64,000 nt of DNA from Artemia franciscana (GCF_032884065.1 NC_088880.1:32763298-32827297), one strand, 5' to 3'; positions 40,891 through 53,030 are shown, numbered from the stretch's first letter. Notes: a model not told the origin generated them from the sequence alone. Made by a program: numbers and translations.

Positions 40891-41455
40891 CTTGGAGCCC
40901 AAAAGTAAATGTAAGATAGCTAGAGCACTTTAAAGTGAGCCACACTCACAACAAAATCAGTTGAAGAAGTTGAGGAAAACAGTTTAAGAAGCGTACAATC
41001 ATACAATTAATGATCTTGGAGCCCAAAAGTAAATGTAAGATAGCTGAGCACTTCAAAGTGAGCCGCACTCACAACAAAATCAGTTGAAGAAGTTGAGGAA
41101 AACAGTTTAAGAAGCGTACGATCATACCATTAACGATCTTGGAGCCCAAAAGTAAATGTAAGATAGCTAGAGCACTTTAAAGTGAGCCACACTCACAACA
41201 AAATCAGTTGAAGAAGTTGAGGAAAACAGTTTAAGAAGCGTACGATCATACCATTAATGATCTTGGAGCCCAAAAGTAAATGTAAGATAGCTAGAGCACT
41301 TCAAAGTAAGCCGCACTCACAAAAAAATCAGTTGAAGAAGTTGAGGAAAACAGTTTAAGAAGCGTACGATCATACCATTAATGATCTTCGAGCCCAAAAG
41401 AAAATGTAAGATAGCTAGAGCACTTGAAAGTGAGCCACACTCACAACAAAATCAA
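40857..41455. repeat. ~123-bp tandem array, five units
   Basis: Units contain GATCTTGGAGCCCAAAAG (near 40888, 41010, 41135, 41259 and 41382) and GTGAGCCACACTCACAACAA. Units are 90-97% alike by eye, so the array is fairly recent. Its first unit runs into the possible exon at 40684-40890. Confidence 0.9.
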
Positions 41456-41770
41456 AAACGTTTACAATTTGTAAAGTAAAATTTCAGCAAGAATCCTCAA
41501 TTTAAACATCCGAGTTGCTTTTTTAACAGGGACTCAGTCTTTGAAAGGAGGAAAAGGAATCATACGAGTTTAGAAGGTACCAGGTAATCAGAACTGTAGT
41601 GATATAGCTGCAATAAAACACGTTACATTGCAAAACATTACCGAAGCGAGCATAGGGCCAACATTTCTAGAAATGTTCAGCTAACTATACAGAGTTATGT
41701 TTAACAAGAATAAAGCGTTGGATATCTGGTTCCTTTTTTATGACAACATTTATGGCATTAGGTCACTTAC

Positions 41771-42138
41771 GAGCTTAGGGCCTTTCTCCCTACAACTGTT
41801 TCCTTTGAGCTTACTTCTAAGGAAATCAACACACAAGTTTTCAGGAGTAACTTCCCCCAGGAGAGTACTACGAATGGAGGTGTGCCGCCTCACAAAGCTG
41901 CTTATCTTGTACTTAGTTCGGAGTGACAGTTCTTGTAGGTAACCAGATCGCACTGGCTTGGAAAGCGGCAGTAAAAGGAGAAATTGCTCTTTGAGGACAG
42001 CCATTGGTGCCTCGTCAAATCTCTCACTTAGAAGGTGTAAAGGCACCCAATCAGTGCTATTGTGCAAGAGGATAGGAACGTGTTCCAGATGTGTTGTCCA
42101 ATCAGGCATTATCCAGAGTTTTAGCTGATGGGGGGTCA
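41771..42138 (-). CDS. likely internal exon of an unrecognised gene
   Basis: 122 codons are open between a good acceptor (TTCTTTATTCTTTGGGCAG) and a consensus donor (GTAAGTGA). Residues include LKLWIMPDWTTHLEHVPILL, VPLHLLSERFDEAP and LLGEVTPENLCVDFLRSKL, with balanced composition that looks like a folded helical protein rather than repeat noise. I do not recognise the family. It enters with two bases of a split codon and leaves in phase 0. It lies between VAP and NDUFB8 on the same strand and could equally be a captured gene fragment. Confidence 0.5.
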
Positions 42139-43500
42139 CTGCCCAAAGAATAAAGAAGAAAATTGTTACCTTTCATGTACTTTGTGTAATGTTCTTAAAT
42201 AAGATTTTCTTTTATCTGCACTTATTCGAACAATTTTCGAGTTGGAGAATTAATTTTTTGTTTGTAGAAATATTTTTCACCCCACTTTTAAGACTAGTTA
42301 AAAGTCGAAGAAATATCTCAGGGGGAGGGGTTCAGACCAGTTAACCCCCTCGCCTTGGATGACGTCACCTACAACGCTAGGAAGCAGTATCTTTCTTTTA
42401 TTGTTGGAATAAATCTTAAGATTAACACCGAATAAGAAAAGGAATTTATTTTCCATGATGTCATCGCAAATGAATTTCAAATGAAATGCACATAAATAAT
42501 TTTTTAATGCCTTGTCAATTATTTGACCTAAAGAGTCATGCAGTCCATAGTAAATAAACTTTTAATATAGATATTTAATTAAAGTTTGACTTAATAAGTT
42601 CATTCAATTAACATGTTATAAAATCATGTACAGTAACGTATAATTGCGCATCAGCTACGGAAGGGTGGGTCCTTATGTAGGGGGGGGGGGCAGGAGGGAT
42701 GCCTCGAAAAGTACATTTTTATACTCAGATTTTCTAACTCCTCTTCAACCTCAAGATAAATACAGAAGAGGATGGGGGGCATAAATTAATCTATATTTTC
42801 CCTGTATTTAGATTAAGCCTGAATATGAGTGATCCAGTGTTATAGCTCCCTTATTTCTGCCAGTTTTCTTTGTAGGACAAAAAGATTGGACTGGAATGCT
42901 AACTGGCACAAAAAGTGATGAGAAGGGGGGTCGTCTTCTGTGAATTCTTATGAAGAGGGGAGAAAAATACTGACGTGAACTTCGCTTTCGTAGACATTTA
43001 AACTGAAAGATTGTGTTTAAGCTTGATTTTTTATATACTAAACAGTTCGTGGCAACGAACTGTAAGTTAGGAGTAACTCGTGCTAAAAGTAACCAGAGCT
43101 TTAAAAAAAGGGTGTTTTGATTGCAATATATAAATTAAAAGAATCTACTTTTTGTTTTGATTCTATTCTTAGATTAATTAGTGCTTGAAGCCATCCTGAT
43201 AATTAGTGTAGAAGTGCCTGAGCCATCAAGTACCTTTAGTCCTTAGTCTTATAAATTATGAGCAAACGTTTGATTCAGCTATTAGAAGAGCTTTAGAAAA
43301 GGTCTCATCCTTGTAATGTAGGAAATGAGGTTAGTAGCTGCTTTTTTGTTAAGTCAGTTAAGAAGAGTTAAGAAGGGTTGCGTTCTATCCCTGTTTATGT
43401 GGATCATTTGTCCTAAGGAGCATAGCAAAGGCTATGGGAGAACACTGAATCAAATGGAGAAGTAAAACTCTCCTGCACTTAGATTATGCTGATTTATTGG
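42139..43500. other. no gene; dispersed repeat copies
   Basis: 42590-42790 is a reverse relative of the 37080-37370 / 37990-38180 repeat (AGTTCATTCAATTAACATG, a G run, ATACAGAAGAGGATGGGG). 43035-43110 is a copy of the head of repeat family A at 810-880. Confidence 0.5.
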
Positions 43501-43504
43501 CGAA

Positions 43505-44040
43505 CATACATTACAATAAATAATCAAGTCAAATTTAAAAACGAACAGAAACTACCAGAAACAGGGGTATGGCTATGCCCTCTAAAGACCAGAACATCAT
43601 TTGGACTTAATGAAAACAATCTTTTTTCGAGCTGTGTGGTATTATTGGTCATAGCATCAGCAAAAGAAAGAAAATCACCATAATAACCAAGATTGCTGAA
43701 AAGAACTAATAAAATGTAGATTGACTGTTTGAAATATACTAATATTCATTCCTAAAAGTCTCTACAGCTTTGGATTTATTAACGTTACAAAATAGAAAAC
43801 ATTAAACTAATAATTTCGTAGACCGCTCTGCCTTTCTATTTACACGATTTAACAAATGAAAATATAAATATATGATAATTTAGAATATTTTAAAATGTTT
43901 AAATATATTTCATTTTCAGTAAAAGGGTAGATGAAGTTCTGACCTTTAGAGGGCATAGTAGGCGTGAGCCCCACTCCTGTCTGCGGTAGTTTCTGTTCGT
44001 TTTTAGTTTCACTTGATTATTTATTGCGATTTGTGTTCCT
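43505..44040. repeat. foldback element with ~95-bp arms
   Basis: Left arm about 43510-43610 (AATAAATAATCAAGT then ACGAACAGAAACTACC and TATGCCCTCTAAAG) and right arm about 43930-44030 are inverted copies. The AT-rich centre of about 320 bp is non-coding. Confidence 0.8.
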
Positions 44041-45010
44041 TTTAGTTTTATTTTTTATAGTGATTCATATAATTTTTTTTGTATCTTAAGTTTAATATAG
44101 CTCTTTACTTCCCTTGAAAATTTTTTGCAGATTTTTTTTTTGATGATAATTAATAAGAAATAAAAGTATAGGTGAAAGGAAGGTAAATTTTATGAAAAAA
44201 GTTAAGATGAACGTTTACTGTGTACCATCCAAATGAAACCAGATTTATTGTTAGAAATAAAGTCGAATTAATTCCTTGATGCTTTAGCATTTTTTTTTTC
44301 AATTTCAATATTATAATGACAAAATAAAATTTATTCAACATGTATTCCATCTTGAGTAAAAGCAAATGGCCATCACTTATTATTGCGGTGCAAGGTATAC
44401 AATTGTCCCATTCTTATTTCTAGTAGTTTTTGTTTGTTTATGCTCACTTTTGGTTTCAATTATTCGATTAAAGATTCTTTTTCCTTTTAGGTTTGACTTT
44501 TTTTAAGTTTCCCCTTCCCCAACATACAGAACTGAGTCCAACAGTCGAAAGTACAAATAGTACTTAAACATTTGCTAGTATCTCTATTTTTTCTATTTCA
44601 GAATGGTGAGCATGTTAAAATTTTAGTCATATAAAGAGTTTCAATTTTTATGGTTAAGGGGCTTAAACTGAGAACTTTGCCCCCCACCAATACCCCCACA
44701 CTTAATTATAGTTGGTTTTTAAAACAAATTTCGTTTATTTTGAATTGTGTAGGATTTCGATTCAACTTTTATACATATGTTAATAAATACAAGCGCCAAC
44801 TTTGACAGTTTATGTCATTAAAAATAATTTTTTGCTTGACTTGATGTTTTTTTAATTAAAATAAAACAGTCGTTTTGGCAATACATGCATTCCAGTGAAT
44901 ATCAATTCGCTTTTAACGCCATTCATACTGGTAGTGCTTCACCATAACAACACCATTCACCGTAACAACACCATTAGCGCTAGTAATACAAATACTCTAC
45001 ACCTATATTA
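44041..45010. other. no recognised feature
   Basis: AT-rich sequence with short CAACACCATT repetition at 44940-44980. No gene supported. Confidence 0.5.
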
Positions 45011-45025
45011 TTACTGATACTAATA

Positions 45026-45348
45026 AAAAAAAAAGGTAAAGGATACGGCATGAGACTTTACAGTCCGTACCGGCGGTGCTGATTTCCGTTTCTTGGCCCT
45101 TCAGCCAGGAAGTGAAATGGGGGGTTAGGGGCCAGCCATCCTGTGCTTTCGCACACCCTTCCTGTTTACCTTCCCCAGATTTCTCCAGGTACCCATTTAG
45201 AGCTGGGTCGACTCTGGCTAAGCTTACAGAGTCACGCCACTGACCCCCGTCCCAAACTGAAGAATTGGGTACGCTGGGATTCGAACCCGCGTCCTCTCAG
45301 ACAAGGGATCCCGAATCCAGCGCACCAACCCACTCGGCCGGGAAAACA
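45026..45348 (-). mobile_element. tRNA-derived SINE with a conserved-looking body
   Basis: Read on the minus strand the head has A box GGCCGAGTGGG (45331-45341) and B box GGTTCGAATCC (45277-45287), with an extended variable arm like class II (Ser/Leu) tRNAs. The body is GC-rich, with TACCTGGAGAAATCTGGGGA and GGCCAAGAAACGGAAATCAG, and ends in a T10 run. The 9-bp sequence ATACTAATA is present at both sides and may be a target-site duplication, though the right flank is itself repetitive. The plus-strand ORF over this region is a shadow. Confidence 0.8.
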
Positions 45349-45414
45349 TCAACGAATACTAATACTGATACTAATACATTTTATCCTGGCAATCACCATC
45401 TTATCTCGCTGGCA

Positions 45415-47205
45415 ATTGTGATTTAAGATAATTAATACTAACATCACTAACACCATTTTACTGACATTTAAAATTAAAACGGATTAATATCCATAATTTG
45501 TTCCATGCCCTGCAGCTTATAGGCATTCGTTGGTATTTTTTTTTTTAAGCCGGGTAATATGTTATGATTTAAGGTAATTCATACTAACATCACTAACACC
45601 ATTTTACTGACATTTAAAATTAAAACGGTTTAATATTCATAATTTGTTCCATGCCCTGCAGCTTATAGGAATTCGTTGGTATTTTTTTTTTAAGCCGGGT
45701 AATATGTTGTGATTTAAGGTAATTTAAGGTAATTCATACAAACATCACTAACACCATTTTACTGACATTTAAAATTAAAACGGTTTAATATTCATTATTT
45801 GTTCCATGCCCTGTAGCTTATAGGAATTCGTTGGTATTTTTTTTTTAAGCCGGGTAATATGTAGTGATTTAAGGTAATTTAAGGTAATTCATACAAACAT
45901 CACTAACACCATTTTACTGACATTTAAAATTAAAACGGTTTAATATCCATAATTTGTTCCATGCCCTGTAGCTTATAGGAATTCGTTGGTATTTTTTTTT
46001 TAAGCCGGGTAATATGTTGTGATTTAAGGTAATTCATACTAACATCACTAACACCATTTTACTGACATTTAAATTAAAACGGTTTAATATTCATAATTTG
46101 TTCCATGCCCATCAGCTTATAGGAATTCGTTGGTATTTTTTTTTTAAGCCGGGTAATATGTTGTGATTTAAGGTAATTCATACAAACATCACTAACACCA
46201 TTTTACTGACATTTAAAATTAAAACGGTTTAATATTCATTATTTGTTCCATGCCCTGTAGCTTATAGGAATTCGTTGGTATTTTTTTTTTTTTTAAGCCG
46301 GGTAATATGTTGTGATTTAAGGTAATTCATACAAACATCACTAACACCATTTTACTGACATTTAAAATTAAAACGGTTTAATATCCATAATTTGTTCCAT
46401 GCCCTGTAGCTTATAGGAATTCGTTGGTATTTTTTTTTTTTTAACCCGGGTAATATGTTGTGATTTAAGGTAATTCATACAAACATCACTAACACCATTT
46501 TACTGACATTTAAAATTAAAACGGTTTAATATCCATAGTTTGTTCCATGCCCTGTAGCTTATAGGAATTCGTTGGTATTTTTTTTTTTTTAAGCCGGGTA
46601 ATATGTTGTGATTTAAGGTAATTCATACAAACATCACTAACACCATTTTACTGACATTTAAAATTAAAACGGTTTAATATTCATTATTTGTTCCATGCCC
46701 TGTAGCTTATAGGAATTCGTTGGTATTTTTTTTTTTTAAGCCGGGTAATATGTTGTGATTTAAGGTAATTCATACTAACATCACTAACACCATTTTACTG
46801 ACATTTAAAATTAAAACGGTTTAATATTCATAATTTGTTCCATGCCCTGCAGCTTATAGGAATTCGTTGGTATTTTTTTTTTTAAGCCGGGTAATATGTT
46901 GTGATTTAAGGTAATTTAAGGTAATTCATACTAACATCACTAACACCATTTTACTGACATTTAAAATTAAAACGGTTTAATATTCATAATTTGTTCCATG
47001 CCCTTCAGCTTATAGGAATTCGTTGGTATTTTTTTTTTTTAGCCGGGTAATATGTTGTGATTTAAGGTAATTCATACTAACATTACTAACACCATTTTAC
47101 TGACATTTAAAATTAAAACGGTTTAATATTCATAATTCGTTCCATGCCGTACAGCTTATAGAAATTCGTTGTTGTTGTTCATTTTTTGTTTTTTAAGCCG
47201 GGTAT
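45415..47205. repeat. ~145-bp satellite, about 12 units
   Basis: Each unit has ATCACTAACACCATTTTACT, AAAATTAAAACGGTTTAATA, TTTGTTCCATGCCC, ATTCGTTGGTATTTT with a T run of 9-14, and AAGCCGGGTAATATG. Units are highly similar except at the edges (first unit near 45415 and last near 47060-47200), where they decay. Some units (for example near 45715, 45865 and 46905) carry an extra AAGGTAATTT, giving length classes. Confidence 0.93.
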
Positions 47206-49370
47206 TATATGTTGCATTTACCATTAAGTTAACTATTTCAAATTCAGAAATATGTTGATATTTGTGTTATATTAAAAAATAGAATTAAAGTTACTTGCTA
47301 ATAAGGGGGCGCCTTAGCCCCCCTAAACCTATGCCATGAAGTGTCCTCCCACATTCATCCATTGTTTTCTTAGATGAGAAACTTACAAAGGTTGTTTTAT
47401 GATCCCCAATTGGAGAATCGGGTGAAATTTTTTTTATATTTTGGGTGACAAACCGTATAGCCTACCATGTCCATATTTTTAATTTCAGATCAAAAGGAAT
47501 GGAAAAACAACCCGGAGGCAAAGCTTACTAAAGAGCAGATTTGTTTTAAATCCTACAGGACATGAATACTTAAAAGACAGAAGAGGTATTTTCCTAGCAG
47601 GAATTTGCCAGAAATATCGTGATTTTGTAGTTCTAATTTTTTGAAGAATCCCCCCCCCCCCAGAAAAAATCCATAAAGCACGAATCTGTTCTTAATACAG
47701 CATCGTTCCATATATTACAAGATTGCCTGATTGTTACGAGGTTCTAAAGCGTTTCATTCTTAATCAACAGAATCGAAAAATTTCCAAGCATTTATTTAAC
47801 ATTAACTTGTATATACATAATTTATCTAGATTTATTCGTCTTTCCGTTCAAAGGTATAATGAACAACTCCAGGGGTTGGACGTTGGGGTGCCACCTAAAA
47901 AATAAAGAATAGGTAATAGACAAAATAAGAACCAACAGAAAACCCAACAGAAAAAGAACCAACAGAAAATAAGAACAATAAGAACCAACAGAAACTATGA
48001 CGACAGAACATGGAAGTGTCCAGATAACTATTTTTTGTTTTTAACCAATTGAGTTTTTTAAGATATCAGTGTAAGAAAATACCAACATTTTGTGGCAGGG
48101 GTTGGTGTTCCCAAATTACGGATGGGTAATATTGTCACTTATACAAGAATCGAATAATTTACAATCCATGGATACGCAGTAAATGGTTATAGCATTAGTG
48201 TTGATTTGGTTTTTTGAGCCCACCATTACAATTTTCCACGTCCATAACGATTGTATTGGTAGTGAGGGCTTTTTGGATTTAGAATGACCCATAGCCACTA
48301 CACTTTTCTTCCTTAATGCATAAGAAAGTTATGCAAGTGCTTATCAAATCTTATGGTTTTGTACTTTAAGTGTCCAGTCTACGAGTCATATTTTGTATTA
48401 CAATTATTCCCTTTGTCAATTTGGTTTCAACATATACAACATATAGAGCTTGATTTTATCATGAAAATATCCGAAAAATGCCTTAGGAAGGAGTCATTCT
48501 AAACATAGTAACAAATAACTAAACAACAGCTAACATGAGAAATATCGAGTCAATGAGATGAACTAAGGGTTTTCGAATTATAACATTTACAGTTACAACA
48601 TCGAGATGAACTAAGGGTCTTCGAGTTACAGCATTTCTGCAAGTATACTTTTTCCCAGAACCGAATAGATGTACCAAGTGCAACTTTGAAACCATAATGG
48701 TAGAGTAGTGAGGCAAATCAAAAGAGTATGTTCACCAAGTATATCAAAATAGCATATCTTTACTAACCTGGAAACGACTAGGGGATCAAGCTAGAACTTT
48801 TATATAACATTTTAGGAGGGTACCCCATTACAATTTTCCACATCTATAACGAATGTACTATGTTTAAATCGAAGGAGACCAGGGATAATCAATAAATCTT
48901 GGTTTTTTATTGATATGAGTATCTAGTGTGAGGCATAGTACTACTGCATGGTTCTTCTGGTTTTGGGTAAGGTAAGGAGCTATGGTAATGGTAAGGAGGG
49001 TAGGCTATGGTAATGAGGTTATCGTAGGGAAAGTCAGGTAAGGTGAGTTATGGGTAAGAAGGAGGTTGGTAACAATATTTTTAAACTAAAAAGGATTATA
49101 CTGAATCGGCACAGCTGTATTCTGTGTCACAGATTCATCCATTTATTACAACAAGTTAACCTCTGAGTAACTAGGAATGGAATAAAATAAAGGGAAGCAG
49201 AATAAACCAACTGAGCCGGAGTTGTCAACTGAACTGAAAAGAACGTATATCCTAATCTAAAATATGGGGACGCTTTAAGTTACCCCGTGGAAGCGCAATT
49301 GAAATGATTTCTGCTTGGCAATAAGGGTCCAGGATATAAAGCAGTAGGACATGAAGTTTTTCATTTGGTA
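47206..49370. other. no gene; small local duplications
   Basis: 48549-48630 has two copies of GAGATGAACTAAGGGT-xTTCGA. 48960-49070 is rich in GGTAAGG. An open stretch at 47723-47905 has no recognisable domain. A C run lies at 47650-47661. Confidence 0.45.
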
Positions 49371-49374
49371 AATA

Positions 49375-50315
49375 CGAGGTTTTTTTAATTAGGTCCGTTT
49401 GAATATAAATATATAACGAAAGATTATTTCAAAAAAGTAGATTTATTTTCAGAAAGTCCATACTCTATTTTTCGGCATAGTTTCCAAGTATTTTAAACAC
49501 CTATCATACATCTAAACTAATTTGAAAGTAACCGCTTCAAAAAACTTGCCACCTGCTAACCAAGATTACTAAGAATTCACTGTCGTTTTTACGTCGTCTT
49601 CATCATTCTAACAGTTGCCACTGAGGTGACAACCGGTTGAACTGGATATCACGCCCGAATCGAGGCAATAGAACATGGAATGAAAATCCAAACATTTCCC
49701 TGTAAAATGAAGGCCAAACAGACTCTCTCCCAACACAGAATCATGGCGTCAGTGTTTTGAAATAGGTATGGTGTTTTGTTGGTCGACTTCGTGCCACGAG
49801 GAACCACTATCAATGCAGAAGCATATTACCAAAATCTCAGAAAGCTCCGCAAAGCGATTAAAAACAACAACAAAAAACTTGGCATGCTGACACAGGGAAT
49901 AGTCCTTCATGACAATGCATTACCTCACACTGCAAGTCAAACCCACAATTTGTTGGACGGTGGACGGTGGGCTGGGAAGTTTTAGACACCCACCCTGCTG
50001 TCCAGATCTCGCGCCGAGTGGTTACCATCTGTTTCTGTTTCTTCACCTCAAGGAAAACCTCAGTGGCAACCGTTACAATGATGACGACGACACAAAAACG
50101 GCAGTGAATTTTTGATTATCTTGGTTAACAGGCGGCAAGTTTTTATGAAGCGATTACTTTAAAATTGGTTGAGAGGCATGATAAGTGTCTGAACAAACTT
50201 GGAAGCTATGCCGTAGAGTAAAGTATGTACTTTCTGAAAATAAATTTAATTTTTTGAAATAATCTTTCGTTGCGTACTTAAGTTCAAACAGACCTTATTT
50301 AAAAAACACCACTTG
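49375..50315 (+). mobile_element. palindromic, internally rearranged mariner transposon
   Basis: Contains the C-terminal part of a mariner transposase on the plus strand: LVDFVPRGTTINAEAYYQN, VLHDNALPHTA and, in another frame, CPDLAPSGYHLF. The second catalytic Asp (HDN) is present. The third, normally in PSDYHLF, is Gly, and one frameshift separates the blocks. The ends are not ordinary short TIRs: 49375-49628 is an inverted copy of 50057-50315, including the last transposase codons. The 5' half of a normal 1.3-kb mariner is gone. TA dinucleotides flank both ends. Confidence 0.85.
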
Positions 50316-51788
50316 TATGTTCACCGTTACATAGTAGGCGTTTGTCGTCTCAATTCAATTTTTCTTCAATACTAAACCGACGGCTAAAAAAAGTTATCCA
50401 AAAGCTTGTTAGTACCAAATGCAATAGTATATAAAGTCAAATATAATAATAAATTATAAAATTAAAACACAAATAAAGATTATTGTGTCAAAAGTAATGT
50501 ATAATATTCCTTGTATCTTATCAGTTAATCTTACGAGACAAAAGTCTTTTAGTTGTGGGAGATGGTTACATTCACTCTTATCAGCGGAATTTTTACCCAC
50601 GTAATGTTTCCTATCGTATTGAACCCGGGGTTAAAATAAAATCCCATCAAAGGAGTAATTTTGACACTTTAACAAATTGTGGTATCAAGTGTCAAAATCA
50701 AAAGGAAAAAAAACCTATTTCATCAGGAATATCATCATTATTAAAAACAGTATACAATGTGAGGACATGAAGAAAAATAGGAAATTGCGGGATAACTGTG
50801 ATAAATGAGACCGACCTGGGCCTGGAACCCCGATTTCTCGGAATATCCCACAATTCAATATCCCCCTGAGCACTTTGAAGAAGAAATAAGATATTTGAAA
50901 CCGAAGCGGATATCAAGTGTAGAGAGCTCTTCTTAAGAAAAGGGTGTGCACCTCAAATTGTCCGTATATCTCAGACAAAGCTTAAAAACTATATACACAA
51001 AGACGGACATAACCATTTCTTCTTCCAAACGCGAAAAAACTTCCTTCCATTTAGATCTAGATTGCCTAAATTTCGCAGTGTGAACCTAATCTCCATAGAT
51101 CCAGATTGCCTAAATTTCGCAGTGTGAACCTAATCTCTAGGGGGAATTTTGGATTCTTTGTACCAAAATCTTCCTTGTATCAAAGTTGAACAGCTCAAAC
51201 ATCATCACTACAGGCTGTCACAAATCGTACTTGACCTTCTTCGCTTTTAGACAACGCCTACTGTTTAGGGGCTTTCTCCTTCACTATTGACAATGAACCA
51301 AGATTTATTTTCACACACGTGCTTAGACAGCATGAGGCATTCAGTAAAACCTGATGTAATTCTCTTACAGATGTAGCTTGGAAGATTTCTTACGATTGAC
51401 AATGAATCAAGATTTATGTTTGCTTGATATATGTATCTGTTTAGATAGCATGAGGCATTCAGCAGAATCCGATTCTGTGATACGGTTCCAAAGCCTTGTC
51501 GGGACCATCCTTAAGAAAGGCTTCCCAATTATAAAAAGCGAGTGTTATCTAGAGGACTAGATAACTATCTAGAGTTACCTATCTAGAGAGCTTTGCAGGC
51601 TTTGACACTGTCGGGCAACCCACTCACAATTAATCAGTGGAGGATCCCAAAGGTCTCTACAGGCTACATAAGCTTCTTGAAAAAGCACAAGCATTCAAGT
51701 TGAAAGATTCAGGAGGATCTATCAAATATGCCCACCTCGTTTCTGGTCAGTAGCTATATTAGAAAGCCAAGTTGGAGCTGAACTAACC
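50316..51788. other. no gene supported; short duplications
   Basis: A 47-bp direct duplication (AGATTGCCTAAATTTCGCAG and GTGTGAACCTAATCTC) sits at 51058-51140. A second pair (TTGACAATGAAxCAAGATTTAT ... AGCATGAGGCATTCAG) sits at about 51288-51345 and 51397-51462. A short open reading (GLYRLHKLLEKAQAFKLKD) at about 51654-51745 looks protein-like but has no context. Confidence 0.4.
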
Positions 51789-51964
51789 ATGTCGAATGAT
51801 GGTGGATTCGGGAGACCCTACCCTGATTTGTTCGTGGAAGGCATCAAGGTAAGTGGTTCATCATGTCGGTCAAAGTGCATCTCTGAATGTACAATATTAC
51901 CACTCTTCTGTCTTATTTTGAAAATTAGCCCTTTAAGGTTTTTGAACATTGTTGCACTGTTAGG

Positions 51965-52425
51965 AGACTAATACCTTTTCCTTTACTCATTCATGCTCTC
52001 TGTATCTCCTGTTGAACACTGTTGTACCTTTTAGTAAATAATACTTTTCCTTTCTCTTGTTCCAGCTCTCTGCTGCTCCAGCTTCACATCTCCTACTGAA
52101 CACTGCTCAGTGAATAATACGTATTCTTTCTCTTGTTCCAGCTCTCTGTTTGTATCTCCTGTCAAATACCGTTGGGTGAATAATACTTTTTCCTTCTCTT
52201 GTTCCAGCTCTCTGTTTATATCTCCTGTTGAACACTGTTGGGGGAATAGTACTTTCTCCTCCTTTTGTTCCAGCTCTCTATTCATATCTCCTGTTGAAGA
52301 CTGTTGGATAAATAATACTTTTTCCTTCACTTGATCCAGCTCTCTGTTCGTATCTCCTGTTGAACACTGTACTTTTTCCTTCACTTGTTCCAGTGCTCTG
52401 TTTGTATCTCCCCTTTGATTCTGTT
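51965..52425. repeat. 66-bp minisatellite open on both strands
   Basis: About six to seven units with TTCCAGCTCTCTGTTTGTAT, CTCCTGTTGAACACTG and AATAATACTTT. Most units are 66 bp, a multiple of three, so one minus-strand frame stays open for 117 codons as a 22-residue repeat (STGDxNRELEQEKEKVLF) and a plus-strand frame for about 75. The minus-strand reading is highly charged and would form a coiled coil if translated. Confidence 0.85.
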
Positions 52426-52609
52426 TAATTTCATAGCCATAAGAGCCCCTGTTATAACTTACTGGCTCTTTCTTAATTCAATTCCTTAGAACAAATGAAA
52501 ACTGACGATGAAACTGGGAGTGTGAAACTTCCTAGATAACCGACGATCTAAAAGGGGTAGAGATGAGGGCTGAATTGATTTGTACCAAAGCTGTCTGGAG
52601 GCTCTAGTG

Positions 52610-53030
52610 CCATGATTCCCAACGTGGGACGCAGGCCCAACCTGTGGGGCATGGCATTATTTTGGTGGGTCATGGGCAAGGCGTGCACCCTTCGACTGAT
52701 TATTCTTTAGAGCCTTAATTAAAAAAAAAAAAAACATTGTTCACATGACTGTCGTCACACTCACATGCATTTATAGAGCAAAAGATATATGATAATGTTT
52801 CAATGACGTCATACATGGCGTAAAAGGTGTTGTATTCAGACAACATCTATCATTAGTATAAAATATGCCAAAACGACGAACCGTAAAAAGATACTAAGTT
52901 AATAGCCTTTAAGCTTACTTCAGGTGAATAAAGACAACAATTTGAGTAATAAATTTTAAACATCACGAGGGGTATCAGGATTTTAGAGATGCCTAGGTGG
53001 GGTATGGCGAAAAACGGTCGGAAACCACTG
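52610..53030. mobile_element. non-autonomous hAT element with 8-bp TSD
   Basis: Flanked by perfect 8-bp duplications CTCTAGTG at 52602-52609 and 53031-53038, as hAT transposases make. Ends are imperfect inverted repeats (CCATGATTCCCAACG; CGGTCGGAAACCACTG). An ATG near 52866 starts MPKRRTVKRY then stops, which resembles the first residues of many hAT transposases, so this is probably an internally deleted derivative of 421 bp. Confidence 0.88.

Noticed and set aside
47723-47905. 60-codon ORF
   Set aside because: Polar, helix-like reading but no family, splice site or neighbour supports it.
49858-50046. Minus-strand ORF within the mariner
   Set aside because: Shadow of the transposase coding strand.
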